Source of the DNA: Streptomyces sp. 130
GTDB lineage: Bacteria > Actinomycetota > Actinomycetes > Streptomycetales > Streptomycetaceae
Reading direction: 5' to 3'
DNA: 64,000 bases
Assembly: GCF_007096885.1 (NCBI RefSeq)
Contig: NZ_VJNO01000008.1
Coordinates: 124,001-188,000 of the forward strand
The position numbers and the translations under genes were made by a program. Each line of letters starts with the position of its first letter. The first letter of the stretch is position 1. Below the pieces are notes generated by a model. That model made no database searches and was not told where the DNA came from. It saw only the letters and a program-made list of their open reading frames with translations. Below, one piece after another: positions 1 through 11,500 of this stretch.

Positions 1-107
1 GGCCGGACCCCGACCACTTCCGTGTGGTGACGCTGCCCTCGACGGAGGACCTGACGGATGCGATCGGCCGGATCGCCCACTTCCTGGACGGCTACAGCCA
101 GGTGTAG
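1..107 (+). CDS. PLP-dependent aminotransferase, C-terminal end (partial)
   Basis: Only the last 34 codons lie in the window, ending in TAG at 105-107. They read as a class I/II aminotransferase tail, with the stretch FRVVTLPS followed by an amphipathic helix ending IAHFLDGYSQV. This is the usual end of the alanine-aminotransferase-like enzymes of actinomycetes. The family moves amino groups between alanine or glutamate and keto acids with pyridoxal phosphate in the cytoplasm. The PLP lysine lies outside the window, so the exact substrate cannot be judged. Confidence 0.7.
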   Translation, partial: PDPDHFRVVTLPSTEDLTDAIGRIAHFLDGYSQV

Positions 108-163
108 CCCTCCGGCCGCTCCAGCTTCTCTCGAAGACAAACAACTTTAGACTGAATCCAAGG

Positions 164-169
164 TAGGAT
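164..169 (+). promoter_or_regulatory. Candidate -10 box TAGGAT
   Basis: TAGGAT matches the actinomycete -10 consensus and lies 31 bases before the ATG at 201, leaving room for a short leader with an AGGAGG site. An in-frame ATG at 168 overlaps this box, which supports 201 as the true start. The -35 is weak. Seen by eye only. Confidence 0.4.
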
Positions 170-200
170 GGTCCCTCACAGCACCACCAGGAGGCCATCC

Positions 201-596
201 ATGTACGAACCGATCCGCACCAAATCGGTCCACACACCGGCCGACCACGCCGGCGACTTCCCGCACCGCACCCGCGAGGAGGAGCTGGACATCCAGCTCG
301 CCGGACACCTGGCCGCCCTGCTCGCGGTCACCGACGAGCTGGGTCTCGGCGAGGCGGGCGACCGCATCGCCGGGCAGGTGGCCAGGCTGCGCGGTGCCCC
401 GCCCGTCCGCCACGCCGGACTGAGCGACGCCCCCGCGACCGCCCTCCACCGCCGCGCCCACGCCCTCGCGGGCCGGGCCCTGGTGGTGGCGGCGTCCCGC
501 GCCGACACGGCGGTCGCGATCCTCTCGGCCGAGCGCATGGACGCCCACACCGAGGCGCTCGCCGCCGACGCGCGGACCCCGGTCGGCGCCCGCTGA
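201..596 (+). CDS. Conserved small Streptomyces protein of unknown function
   Basis: A 131-residue soluble, probably cytoplasmic protein. The start at 201 is chosen because CAGGAGG lies 6 bases upstream; an earlier in-frame ATG at 168 has no ribosome site. The N-terminus MYEPIRTKSVH looks conserved in Streptomyces. The middle is Ala/Leu-rich and mostly helical (residues 30-60 and 85-125), with no catalytic motif, signal peptide or membrane segment. It stands alone, followed by a GC-rich hairpin and then a convergent membrane-protein gene. I do not recognise a function. Confidence 0.75.
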   Translation: MYEPIRTKSVHTPADHAGDFPHRTREEELDIQLAGHLAALLAVTDELGLGEAGDRIAGQVARLRGAPPVRHAGLSDAPATALHRRAHALAGRALVVAASRADTAVAILSAERMDAHTEALAADARTPVGAR

Positions 597-601
597 ACGG
601 C

Positions 602-637
602 CCCGGTCCGCGCACCTCCCGGGGCGCGAGGACCGGG
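602..637 (+). terminator. Possible bidirectional terminator hairpin
   Basis: Inverted repeat CCCGGTCC (602-609) and GGACCGGG (630-637) with a 20-base loop, between two convergent genes. There is no T-tract, as is usual in Streptomyces. Confidence 0.4.
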
Positions 638-652
638 TGCCGCCCAGGCCCC

Positions 653-1165
653 TCACCGGCCGCGCGAAGTCGCCTCCCGGGCCGTGCGCGTGGACTCGAA
701 GGTCACGTCACCGAGCTCGCACTCGGCGCCGCCCCACACCGGGACAGGGCCGGTGACCCGCCGGGACGCCGTGGCGCCCACCGCCAGATCGGCCACGGTC
801 ACACCGCCCTCCCCCGCGTCCGCCCCACGCCCCCCGCCGCCCCGCAGGTCCCGGAACACCACGTGCACGGTGTACGTCCCGGGCCGCGCCGCCTCGCTCG
901 TGACCCGTACGCCCGCCACCGGGCGGCCCGTCACCTCGTCCCGGGCACAGGAGGTGACGGTGACGTCCTCGACCGGGAACCGCAGGTTCTCGTGGACCCT
1001 GCCGGACACCCAGATGTACGCGAACAGGGTGCCGAGCAGGCCCACCACCGCCGCGCCGACCAGCCCGCCCACGGTGATCAGGGCCACCGTCCCGCCGCCC
1101 GTCCGGCGCCCGGGGAAGAGCGGCGGGCCGCCCTGCGACGTGTCCGGGTACGGCGGATACCGCAT
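653..1165 (-). CDS. Single-pass membrane protein, unknown function
   Basis: A 170-residue protein starting at ATG 1165 (MRYPPYPDT), preceded by a GGAGGGGG ribosome site about 7 bases away. An ATG further upstream would only add a low-complexity Gly/Arg stretch. The order is a Pro/Gly-rich cytoplasmic N-terminus (about 1-25), one strong membrane helix (about 28-50), and an extracytoplasmic domain of about 120 residues with two cysteines (near residues 70 and 148) that could pair. The beta-rich, Thr/Val-rich exterior resembles an immunoglobulin-like fold, but I do not recognise the family. It is downstream of and convergent with the small gene at 201. Confidence 0.65.
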   Translation of the reverse strand: MRYPPYPDTSQGGPPLFPGRRTGGGTVALITVGGLVGAAVVGLLGTLFAYIWVSGRVHENLRFPVEDVTVTSCARDEVTGRPVAGVRVTSEAARPGTYTVHVVFRDLRGGGGRGADAGEGGVTVADLAVGATASRRVTGPVPVWGGAECELGDVTFESTRTAREATSRGR

Positions 1166-1289
1166 GCCGACGCCCCCTCCGCCTCCGCGCACCGGCGGCG
1201 CGACCGGGGCAACCGTACGGCCGCGCGCATCACTCCCGTAACTCCGTAGGGTCACAACACCAGTACGAACAGGGCGGGTCGGACAGGCC

Positions 1290-1320
1290 GACGGCCCCCG
1301 AAGCGGCTTCGGGGGCCGTC
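1290..1320 (-). terminator. Strong GC-rich terminator hairpin after pckG
   Basis: A perfect 14-bp stem (GACGGCCCCCGAAG with its complement) and a 3-base loop, 20 bases beyond the pckG stop. Being symmetrical it could work in both directions. Confidence 0.75.
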
Positions 1321-1339
1321 GCCGTGCGTACCCGAGGAC

Positions 1340-3166
1340 TCAGCCCAGGCGCTCGACCAGCGCGCGGTACTCGTCCCACAGCTCCTTCGGCGTGTGGTCG
1401 CCGAAGGTGTTGAGGTGCTCGGGGACCAGCGCCGCCTCCTCGCGCCAGACCTCCTTGTCGACCTTCAGCAGGAAGTCGAGGTCGGCCTCGGAGAGATCCA
1501 GGCCCTCGGTGTCGATCGAGCCCTTCGCGGGAAGGATGCCGATCGGCGATTCGACGCCCTCCGCCTTCCCCTCCAGGCGCTCGACGATCCACTTCAGGAC
1601 GCGGCTGTTCTCACCGAACCCGGGCCAGACGAACTTGCCCGCGTCGTTCTTGCGGAACCAGTTCACGTAGTAGATCTTCGGCAGCTTCGACTGGTCCGGC
1701 TTGTCGGCGCCGACCTTGAGCCAGTGGCCCATGTAGTCGCCCATGTTGTAGCCGCAGAACGGCAGCATGGCGAACGGGTCGCGGCGCAGCTCACCGACCT
1801 TGCCCTCGGCGGCGGCGGTCTTCTCGGAGGCGACGTTGGCGCCGAGGAAGACGCCGTGCTGCCAGTTGAAGGACTCGGTGACCAGCGGGACGGCGGAGGC
1901 GCGCCGGCCGCCGAAGAGGATGGCCGAGATCGGCACGCCCTTCGGGTCCTCCCACTCGGGCGCGATGATCGGGCACTGCCCGGCCGGCACGGTGAAGCGG
2001 GCGTTGGGGTGGGCGGCGGGCGTCCCGGACGCGGGGGTCCAGTCGTTGCCCTTCCAGTCCGTGAGGTGCGCGGGCGGCTCCTCGGTCATGCCCTCCCACC
2101 AGACGTCGCCGTCGTCGGTGAGCGCGACGTTGGTGAAGACGGAGTTGCCCCACATCGTCTTCATGGCGTTGGCGTTGGTGTGCTCGCCGGTGCCGGGCGC
2201 GACGCCGAAGAAGCCCGCCTCCGGGTTGATCGCGTACAGCCGGCCGTCCTCGCCGAACCGCATCCAGGCGATGTCGTCGCCGATGGTCTCCACGGTCCAG
2301 CCGGAGATCGTGGGCTCCAGCATCGCGAGGTTCGTCTTGCCGCAGGCGCTCGGGAACGCGGCGGCCACGTACTTCGACTCACCGCGCGGCGGGGTGAGCT
2401 TCAGGATCAGCATGTGCTCCGCGAGCCAGCCCTCGTCGCGGGCCATGACGGAGGCGATGCGCAGCGCGTAGCACTTCTTGCCGAGCAGCGCGTTGCCGCC
2501 GTAGCCGGAGCCGTACGACCAGATCTCGCGGTCCTCCGGGAAGTGCGAGATGTACTTGGTCTCGTTGCAGGGCCAGGGGACGTCCTCCTGGCCCTCTTCC
2601 AGCGGGGCGCCCAGGGTGTGGACGGCCTTCACGAAGAAGCCGTCGGAGCCCAGCTCGTCGAGCACGGGCTGCCCCATCCGCGTCATGGTGCGCATCGAGA
2701 CGGCGACGTACGCGGAGTCGGTGATCTCGACGCCGATCGCGGAGAGCGGGGACCCGAGCGGCCCCATGCAGAACGGGACCACGTACATGGTCCGGCCGCG
2801 CATCGAGCCGCGGAAGACGCCCCGCTCCCCCACGAAGATCTCCCGCATCTCGGCGGGGTCCTTCCAGTGGTTCGTCGGACCGGCGTCCTCCTCCTTCTCG
2901 GAGCAGATGAACGTACGGGTCTCGACGCGGGCGACGTCGCTGGGGTCGGAGGCCGCGTAGTAGGAGTTCGGGCGTTTGATCTCGTCCAGCTTGGTGAACG
3001 TGCCCTTGGCGACGAGCTCCCCGCACAGGCGCTCGTACTCGGCCTCGGAACCGTCGCACCAGACCACCCGGTCCGGCTCGGTGAGTGCTGCGATCTCGTC
3101 CACCCAGGAGATCAGCTCCTGGTGGTTGGTGGGAACAGTGAGGGGAGCCGCGAAGTCGCGCGCCAC
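1340..3166 (-). CDS. pckG: Phosphoenolpyruvate carboxykinase (GTP)
   Basis: A 608-residue cytoplasmic enzyme that converts oxaloacetate and GTP to phosphoenolpyruvate, GDP and CO2, the first committed step of gluconeogenesis. Length and sequence fit the GTP-type PEPCK family. The nucleotide loop with the reactive cysteine, FPSACGKTN, is at about residues 270-280, and the substrate loop RASAVPLV is near 415. The start is GTG at 3166, preceded by AAGGAG 6 bases away. It reads [15 protein letters not shown], the standard N-terminus of the family; an ATG 38 codons upstream gives an unrelated extension. It has its own promoter region (3167-3394) shared divergently with the hemolysin III gene, and its own terminator. 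Confidence 0.97.
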   Translation of the reverse strand: MARDFAAPLTVPTNHQELISWVDEIAALTEPDRVVWCDGSEAEYERLCGELVAKGTFTKLDEIKRPNSYYAASDPSDVARVETRTFICSEKEEDAGPTNHWKDPAEMREIFVGERGVFRGSMRGRTMYVVPFCMGPLGSPLSAIGVEITDSAYVAVSMRTMTRMGQPVLDELGSDGFFVKAVHTLGAPLEEGQEDVPWPCNETKYISHFPEDREIWSYGSGYGGNALLGKKCYALRIASVMARDEGWLAEHMLILKLTPPRGESKYVAAAFPSACGKTNLAMLEPTISGWTVETIGDDIAWMRFGEDGRLYAINPEAGFFGVAPGTGEHTNANAMKTMWGNSVFTNVALTDDGDVWWEGMTEEPPAHLTDWKGNDWTPASGTPAAHPNARFTVPAGQCPIIAPEWEDPKGVPISAILFGGRRASAVPLVTESFNWQHGVFLGANVASEKTAAAEGKVGELRRDPFAMLPFCGYNMGDYMGHWLKVGADKPDQSKLPKIYYVNWFRKNDAGKFVWPGFGENSRVLKWIVERLEGKAEGVESPIGILPAKGSIDTEGLDLSEADLDFLLKVDKEVWREEAALVPEHLNTFGDHTPKELWDEYRALVERLG

Positions 3167-3382
3167 GATCGCTCCTTGGTGAGGGTGTATTCGGTTGGTG
3201 CCTGTGCCCCGTGGGGGCTGCGACCCGGATGCGTGTACCCCTTCGAATTCCCCTTGGCGCTCATCCGGTGCCGACCGCACTCATTTGATCATCCGACCCT
3301 CGCGCCCATATGTCCAGAGGGCCGCCCATGTGAGCATCAGCACTCGGTCCTCGCCCATATCCGGTCCCTACGGGGGCGTAGG

Positions 3383-3388
3383 TACGAT
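3383..3388 (+). promoter_or_regulatory. Candidate -10 box TACGAT for a leaderless transcript
   Basis: TACGAT ends 6 bases before the ATG at 3395, so transcription would begin at the start codon. No ribosome site is visible. A short inverted repeat, CCTACG/CGTAGG (3367-3382), lies just upstream. Confidence 0.4.
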
Positions 3389-3394
3389 GCGGGA

Positions 3395-4090
3395 ATGACT
3401 GCTGCCGCCGTGCCCGACACCGCCGGTCCCCGCCCGGTCACGCTCGCCGACGCCCCGCTGAAGCCGCGGATGCGCGGCTGGCTGCACGCCGGGATGTTCC
3501 CCGCCGTGGTCATAGCGGGCCTGGTGCTCGTCGCCCTCTCGGACAGCCCCCGGGGCCGGGTCGCCTGCGCGATCTATGTTCTGACGGCGTGTCTGCTCTT
3601 CGGGGTGAGCGCGCTCTACCACCGGGGCACGTGGGGGCCGCGCGGCGAGGCCGTACTGCGCCGGCTCGACCACGCCAACATCTTCCTGATCATCGCGGGG
3701 ACGTACACCCCGCTCACCCTGCTCCTGCTCCCCGAATCGACCGGGACGCCCCTCCTGTGGGCGGTGTGGGCGGCGGCGCTGGCGGGTATCGCGTTCCGGG
3801 TCTTCTGGGTCGGCGCCCCGCGCTGGCTGTACACACCGTGCTACATCGCGATGGGCTGGGCGGCGGTCTTCTTCCTGCCCGACTTCATGCGGACCGGCGG
3901 GGTCGCGGTGCTGGTGCTGGTGGTCATCGGCGGCGTGCTCTACAGCGCGGGCGGCGTGATCTACGGCATCAAGCGGCCGAATCCGTCACCGCGCTGGTTC
4001 GGCTTCCACGAGGTGTTCCACTCGCTGACCCTGGCCGCGTTCGTGGTCCACTACGTCGGCATCTCGCTGGTGGCGTACACCCACAGCTGA
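3395..4090 (+). CDS. Hemolysin III / PAQR-like membrane protein (YqfA family)
   Basis: A 231-residue protein with about seven membrane helices. It carries the three metal-site signatures of the CREST/PAQR superfamily: SALYH (S-x3-H) after helix 2, LDHAN (Asp) before helix 3, and HEVFH (H-x3-H) near the C-terminus. Family members are intramembrane, probably zinc-dependent hydrolases or lipid-homeostasis proteins; the hemolysin name is historical. The start ATG at 3395 lacks a ribosome site but sits 6 bases from a -10 box, so a leaderless mRNA is likely. It is transcribed away from pckG and converges on the YyaL-type gene. Confidence 0.9.
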   Translation: MTAAAVPDTAGPRPVTLADAPLKPRMRGWLHAGMFPAVVIAGLVLVALSDSPRGRVACAIYVLTACLLFGVSALYHRGTWGPRGEAVLRRLDHANIFLIIAGTYTPLTLLLLPESTGTPLLWAVWAAALAGIAFRVFWVGAPRWLYTPCYIAMGWAAVFFLPDFMRTGGVAVLVLVVIGGVLYSAGGVIYGIKRPNPSPRWFGFHEVFHSLTLAAFVVHYVGISLVAYTHS

Positions 4091-4110
4091 GCCGCGCCGC
4101 CGGACCGCCA

Positions 4111-4134
4111 CGGGGGCGCCCCGGGGCGCCCCCG
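4111..4134 (+). terminator. Bidirectional terminator, 24-bp perfect palindrome
   Basis: CGGGGGCGCCCC followed by its exact complement, between the stops of two convergent genes. Confidence 0.65.
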
Positions 4135-4142
4135 CCGCCCGA

Positions 4143-6152
<2,010 letters not shown>

Positions 6153-6324
6153 GGCCCCCATCCTCGCGCACCCTCCCCCACGGGAGCCGCGCGCCACGGG
6201 GCGGGGTGCGAACGGCCGGGCAAGACAGACGCGCGGTGCCGGAGCCGGGCACCTGGGTGCCATCGGTCAGTAGCCTGAACCCAGCAGCGCCAAGACTGCC
6301 GATGCCCCTCGAAGGAGGTACACC

Positions 6325-6891
6325 ATGAGCGCCGAGATGGTGGCGCCCGCGTGGATGCACACGCAGATCAGCGCGGAACAGTACGACTCCTGGTCCGAGG
6401 AGCAGTGCGCCGGCATCGAGATCGTGGACGGGATGGTCGTCGTGAGCCCGAGCGCCTCCAAGCGCCACAACCGGCTGGCCCGCATCCTGGCCAACGCCCT
6501 GGACGCCGCCGCGGGCCCGGACTGGAACGCCGACACCGACTTCGACGTCCGCCTGCAGGACGTTCCCCTCACCAACCGCCGCCCTGACGTCATCGTCTAC
6601 CGGGCGGAGACCATCGACCTCACACCCACCCGCCCCGAGCACGTGCTCCTGGTCGTCGAGGTCGTGTCGCCCGGCTCGGAGACCACGGACCGGATCGTGA
6701 AGGTGGACCAGTACGCCAAGGCCGGCATCCCCTTCTACTGGCGGGTCGAACAGGCCGCCACCGGCGTTCCGATCGTCTACACCTACGTCCTCGACCCAGC
6801 CACCAGGGCCTACCGGGACGGCGAGGTGTTCACCGGCACCGTGAAGGCCACCGCGCCATTCCCTGTCACGGTCGGTCTTGGGGCCCTGTGA
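6325..6891 (+). CDS. Uma2-family (DUF820) putative restriction-type endonuclease
   Basis: A 188-residue protein with a PD-(D/E)XK nuclease core: RPDVIVY (Asp88), LVVEVVSPGS (Glu112) and the following IVKVDQYAKAGIPFYW (Lys126, Tyr130). This is the Uma2 signature. The family is widespread in cyanobacteria and actinomycetes, and its biological target is unknown. The start is secure: GAAGGAGG lies 7 bases before ATG 6325. The decayed region just downstream hints that the gene belongs to a small accessory patch. Codon use is otherwise typical of its neighbours. Confidence 0.88.
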   Translation: MSAEMVAPAWMHTQISAEQYDSWSEEQCAGIEIVDGMVVVSPSASKRHNRLARILANALDAAAGPDWNADTDFDVRLQDVPLTNRRPDVIVYRAETIDLTPTRPEHVLLVVEVVSPGSETTDRIVKVDQYAKAGIPFYWRVEQAATGVPIVYTYVLDPATRAYRDGEVFTGTVKATAPFPVTVGLGAL

Positions 6892-7250
6892 GCAACGGGG
6901 AACCGCCCCCGCCCTCGGCGCCTCCGACGCTCTGTGGGCTGAGACATGTCCGCAACCGGGGACCTCTGGGCATCGGCCCCCAGCTCGGCCCGGACCCGTC
7001 GTAGGCGGTCCGGAGGGAAGCCGGACAGCTTCAACCAGGTGCCGACCTGTGCGTTCTCGCCGGGGACGAGCCGCATGGGGAGCCACCCCCGCTTCATGCC
7101 CGTCACCCTGATGGCGTGGCGTCGTCAGCGGATCACTACGTCGTGGTGATCACTGGCGACGACCCTGCCGTCCTTGACGATCCATACCTCCACGTAATGC
7201 CGCCCCCGATACCTGGTGCGCTCATGCACGCCAGTGCTTTCCGGAAACAC
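6810..7250 (-). pseudogene. Interrupted minus-strand reading frame, unknown family
   Basis: Two protein-like segments lie in the same minus-strand frame. The first runs from 7250 to 7125 and contains RGRHYVEVWIVKDGRVV. After a TGA at 7127-7125 the frame continues six codons and reopens at a GTG at 7106, giving GWLPMRLVPGENAQVGTW and running to 6810, where it overlaps the 3' end of the Uma2 gene. The shared frame and good third-position GC suggest one former gene broken by a stop, though two tiny genes are possible. The plus strand has the same wobble positions open, so direction is not certain. I do not recognise the family. Confidence 0.35.
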
Positions 7251-7276
7251 CCCAGGTCAGAACTGCCTGGGGTGTT
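7246..7276. terminator. Perfect 11-bp inverted repeat, probable terminator remnant
   Basis: AACACCCCAGG (7246-7256) and CCTGGGGTGTT (7266-7276) with a 9-base loop. No intact gene flanks it closely on either side, so it may have belonged to a gene now decayed. Confidence 0.55.
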
Positions 7277-7735
7277 AAGTCATTGGCACCAGTGGCAGGG
7301 GGGACCGCCTCCGTCGAGACCAGCTGCCCCGCCTTGGCGATGGAGGCCGCTGCCGTCATGTCGGTGCCCTGAACCCGTCGCCGAAGAGTTCCTGCCGGAG
7401 CTCGACGCTCTTGTCTGCGGGCAGTGTCGTAGACCTGGACCCGTTCACCGAGCAAGGCGGTCGGGATCACCGGGGGAATGCGGAAGGTGTCCTTGGAATC
7501 CCGCAGCACTTCACCAGGCGAGTCACCTCGCGCCGGTTGATCCGCGCGCAGCGGTTCTTCTTCGTCGCCATCGACTGGTAAGTGTTGCCGCGAGAAGACA
7601 TCGGGCACCGTGTCCGCCATGCCACCCGGCGCGGTTCCGAGCGACAAGCTCACCGAGTTCTGCCACGGTTACGCGGACGTGCTCGTCTCACGGGCGGCAC
7701 TCGAGAGCGCGTAACGGCCCGGCAGGGAGACACCA
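7277..7735. other. Gene-poor stretch, probably decayed coding DNA
   Basis: No reading frame here has a convincing start and ribosome site. Short minus-strand pieces look protein-like (for example LPADKSVELRQELFGDG), but they sit in different frames and contain stops, which is what a pseudogene would leave. No transposase motif or flanking direct repeat was found. Confidence 0.4.
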
Positions 7736-8158
7736 ATGCTGAACTTCATCGCCATCGTGATCCTGGTGGCCCTCGTCGCACCGGTCGTACTCGTCGGACG
7801 GGGAGTGGGCCTCTGGCGCCGAGGAAGCCGCTGGGCCGCCGGCCTCCTGATCTCCGCAGGGGGCTCGATCGTCGTCTACGCGGCCGGACTCCTCTTCGTG
7901 AGCTCGGTCGACTTCGCCAAGGGCTGCGGCCACGAAGCCGTCCGCCCGCCCCGGAACGCCGACTGGTTCGAACAGGGCTCCTTCCCGCTGACCGCCACCT
8001 GCCACTGGGACGGGGGACGCACCTACAGCTTCGTCCCGGCGTTCGTGAACCCGCTGGTCTACGCGTGCATCGCCTTCACCCTCCTCTGCGCCGTCATGGC
8101 CGTCCGAGGCGGTGGCCTGCGGCGGTGTCCTGAAGGGCGGTCAGGCCGTTCGGCGTAG
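7736..8158 (+). CDS. Small membrane protein, unknown function
   Basis: A 140-residue protein. Membrane helices are at about 3-23, 34-56 and 99-120. Between the second and third is an extracytoplasmic loop with two cysteines (residues 64 and 89) and the sequence CHWDGGRTYSFVPAF, which could hold a disulphide. A GGGAG site lies 7 bases before ATG 7736. The C-terminus is short, basic and cytoplasmic. It stands alone between two non-coding stretches. I recognise no family. Confidence 0.6.
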   Translation: MLNFIAIVILVALVAPVVLVGRGVGLWRRGSRWAAGLLISAGGSIVVYAAGLLFVSSVDFAKGCGHEAVRPPRNADWFEQGSFPLTATCHWDGGRTYSFVPAFVNPLVYACIAFTLLCAVMAVRGGGLRRCPEGRSGRSA

Positions 8159-8506
8159 GTGCGACCCGGGCCCGCCGGCGTGTCTACGTGATCGCCGCCC
8201 GGGACGCCCTCGCCAGAGCGGTGAACGGGACGGATCGTTCTGAACGCCGACCGTGACGACTCGTCGAAGCTCTGCGGGAAGCGCGTGATCACAGAGGCGG
8301 GTGAGCCCCGTCGACCGCTGGGTCCGCGGTTCGCCGCCGTCAGCGATCATCGGCGTGATCAGGGCCGCCGAGACGGTCCCTCCGGCTCAACCCGACAGCA
8401 TCCCAACGGCGTTCACGGCCGACGGGCCGGGCCTCTCCCTCGCGTGGGCGGGCCGCACCAAGGACACTGGTATCTCGCGACCACCGGAGCCGGAGGGGGA
8501 CGACGG
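8159..8506. other. Intergenic region without a recognisable gene
   Basis: About 350 bases before the large P-loop/TPR gene. Open frames exist on both strands, but none has a ribosome site or a protein-like composition. No promoter or hairpin stands out. Confidence 0.4.
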
Positions 8507-11500
8507 ATGCGGATGCGGGACGGTCACCGGGCCGACGCGGAGCGGCTGTTGGTGCGGGCCGTGGAGGAGGAAGCACGACGCAGCGGCGGGCGGACCGATC
8601 CGTCCGTTCTGCTGACCCGGGCGCGGGCCGCCCTCGACACCATCGCGGAGGGCGCGGCGGAGGAGTACGCGGCGTATGTACGGGCGCTCGACGCCTCGGC
8701 GGGCGGGCAGCGCTTCAACCGGGAGAGCATGGCGACGCCGCTGCTGGTCACCGGGGTCGCCGCCGCCGCGGCCTTCGGCGCCGACGTGGCGTTCGGCACG
8801 GCGTCCGGCCTCGCGCTCGGCGCTGGGGCGGTCGTGGCCGTGGCGGGGGCGACCGCGACGGTCGCCAAGGCCACCGCGTCGCACCGGCCGGCCGACCGGG
8901 CGGGGGCCCGTCCGGATCAGTTGCGGCTCCAGTGGCTGGCCGCCCTCGATGTACGGGGCATACGCCCGTTCCTCGACCAGCAGCGGATGCTCGCCGCCAC
9001 CACCCGCGCCCCGGCGAAGAAGGCCGCGGCCAAGGCGCGCACCCCGTGGCGTGGCGGGGACCGCAGCGCGGCGGCGCGGCGGCGGTCGCTGCTGGAGCAG
9101 TCGTTCGGCCATCTCCCGGCCGCCGAGGGGGTGTTCGCGGGGCGGCGGGGCGAGCTGGCCCGTATCGGGCAGTGGGTGCACGCGGCCCGCGCGTCGACCG
9201 AGACGAAGCCGACCGTCGTCGTGCTGCACGGCCCGCCGGGCTCCGGGCGCACCACGCTCGCCGTGCGGGCGGCGCACGAGCTGAAGGACCAGTTCAAGGG
9301 CGCGTGCGTGGTGGACCTGCGCGGTGCGGCGGAGGGCGAGGCGCCGCTGCCGACCCGGGACGCGCTGCTGCATCTGCTGAACCGGCTGGGCGCGCCCCGC
9401 GAGCAGCTGCTGTTCCGGGACAGCGCGTCCGCCGAGCAGCAGGTGCGCCGGCTCGGCGAGCTGTACCACCAGCATCTGACGGGCACGGCGGTGACGATCG
9501 TCCTGGACGACGCCCGGGACGCCGAGCAGGTGGCCGCGCTGATCCCGGAGCGCTCCGACAGCCTGGTCCTGGTCACCGCCGGCGAGCCGCTGGACCTGCC
9601 GGACTCCCTGCCCGCCTGGGTGCACCGGCTGGAGGTCGGGGCCCTCGGGCCGGGCGGCGCGGAGGAGCTGCTGCGCGGGATCTCGCAGGAGGCCGAGCCG
9701 GGTCCGTACGACTATCCGGCGAGCGAGGCGATCACCGAGCTGTGCGGCGGGCTGCCGCTGGCCCTGCGCGTCGCCGGTTCCGCGCTCGGGGCGCGTACGG
9801 CGGACGTGCTGGCGGCCGACCTCGCCGCGTACGGTCCGGTGCCGCCCGTGGAGCGCGCCCTGTGGCTGCGGTACACCGACCAGTCCGAGCAGGCCAGGCG
9901 ACTGCTGCGGCGCCTCGCGCTGGCCGGCCGGGCGAGCCTGGGCGCGGCGGCGGCCGCGGCGCTGCTCGCGTCCGACGAGCAGGAGGCCGGCCGGCTGCTG
10001 ACGGCCCTGTCCGGGGCCGGGCTGCTCGACCACGTACGCGGCTCCCGCTACCGGCTGCACGACCTGGTGCGCGGCTTCGCCCTGGCCCGGCTGCTGGACG
10101 AGGAGGAGCCGGCCGAGCGCGCCGCCGCGCAGGAACGGCTGATCGCGAACTACGCGGAGCTGGCCGGTGCGGTGATCCGGATGGTGGACGGCAAGATGTC
10201 GACCCGGGCCGGCCAGTTCGGCTCGCACGGCTTCAGCTCGCTGGACGCGGCCCTGCGCTGGCTGGACGACGAGTCGAGCTTCATCACCTCGGCCCTGCGC
10301 CACGCGGAGGGCGTCGACCAGGCGGCGGTGCTCGCGCTGCTCGGCGCGCTGTGCGACTACTGCCTGCTGCGCGGCGACCTCTACCGGCTGGGCGAGATAA
10401 GCGAGCTGACGCAGGCGGTCGACCAGGGGCTGCTGGAACGGTCGGTGCGGTGGCGTACGGGCATCGCCGCCCGGCAGCTCGGTGAGCTGGACAGGGCCCG
10501 CACCACGCTGTCCTCCGTCGTCGGCCTGTACCGGGAGGCGCAGAACGACGCCGGTACGGCGCTGGCGCTGTGCTCCCTCGGCATCACGCTGCACCACCAG
10601 GGCAATCTGACCGAGGCGGCGGCCCGGCTCCGCGAGGCGATGGGGCTCCAGCTCGCCGCCGGGCAGGACGCGGACCGGGCCTGGTCGCTGCACGCGCTGG
10701 CCGCCGTCGAACGCGACCGGGGCGGCCTGGCCGAAGCGGTCGCCCTGCTGGACACCGCGCTCACCCTGCACCGCGAGGGCGAGTCGCTGCACGGGGAGGC
10801 GTGGACCCGCTTCCAGCTGGGCCAGGTCCGGCTGCGCCTGGGCGACGCGGAGGGGGCGGAGACCGCGCTGCGCGCCGCCCTCGATCTGTACGGGCGGACC
10901 CGGGACGAGCGCGGGGTGGCGTGGGCGACGACCCAGCTGGCCCGGGCCCGGCTGCTGGCCGGCGAACCGGGCGCGGCCGTCGAGCGGCTGACCGCCGCCC
11001 TGGCCCGCCACCGCGACAACGAGGACGCGCGCGGCGAGGCGTGGACCCTGTACCACCTGGGCCAGGCGCTGGAGGAGACCGGCGACACGGTGGAAGCCGT
11101 GCGGCAGCTGGAGCGGGCCCGGACGATGTTCTCGCGGATGCGCGATGTCTACGGTCTGGCGTGCGCCCGGCACCACTCGGGGCGCGTCACCCGCGACCAG
11201 CGGGCCGCGCAGACGGGCAACCTGCGCAATTCCGGCTTCGCCCGCCAGCTGCTGGCGGACGCGCGGGCGGACTTCCGGCGCATCGGGGTCGCGCACGGCG
11301 AGGCGTGGGCCTGCCTGGACCTCGCGCTGGTCGACGCGGGCAACCAGCGGACGCCCCAGGCCCTCGGGCTGTGCGACGAGGCGGTCGCCCTGTTCGAGTC
11401 GTACGGGGACGCGCGCGGCGCGGACTGGGCGCGCTTCCTGCGCTGCACGCTGCTGCCGTACGCCTCGCCGGGCGGCGCCGAGGTGGGCACGGTCGTCGCC

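Noticed and set aside
3367..3382. CCTACG-N4-CGTAGG as a further copy of the deoD/deoC operator
   Set aside because: Half-sites are similar, but the spacing differs and the neighbouring hemolysin III and pckG genes are unrelated to nucleoside use.
6810..7250. SymE-type toxin or other toxin-antitoxin pair
   Set aside because: Only vague resemblance; the frame is interrupted and no diagnostic residues could be named.
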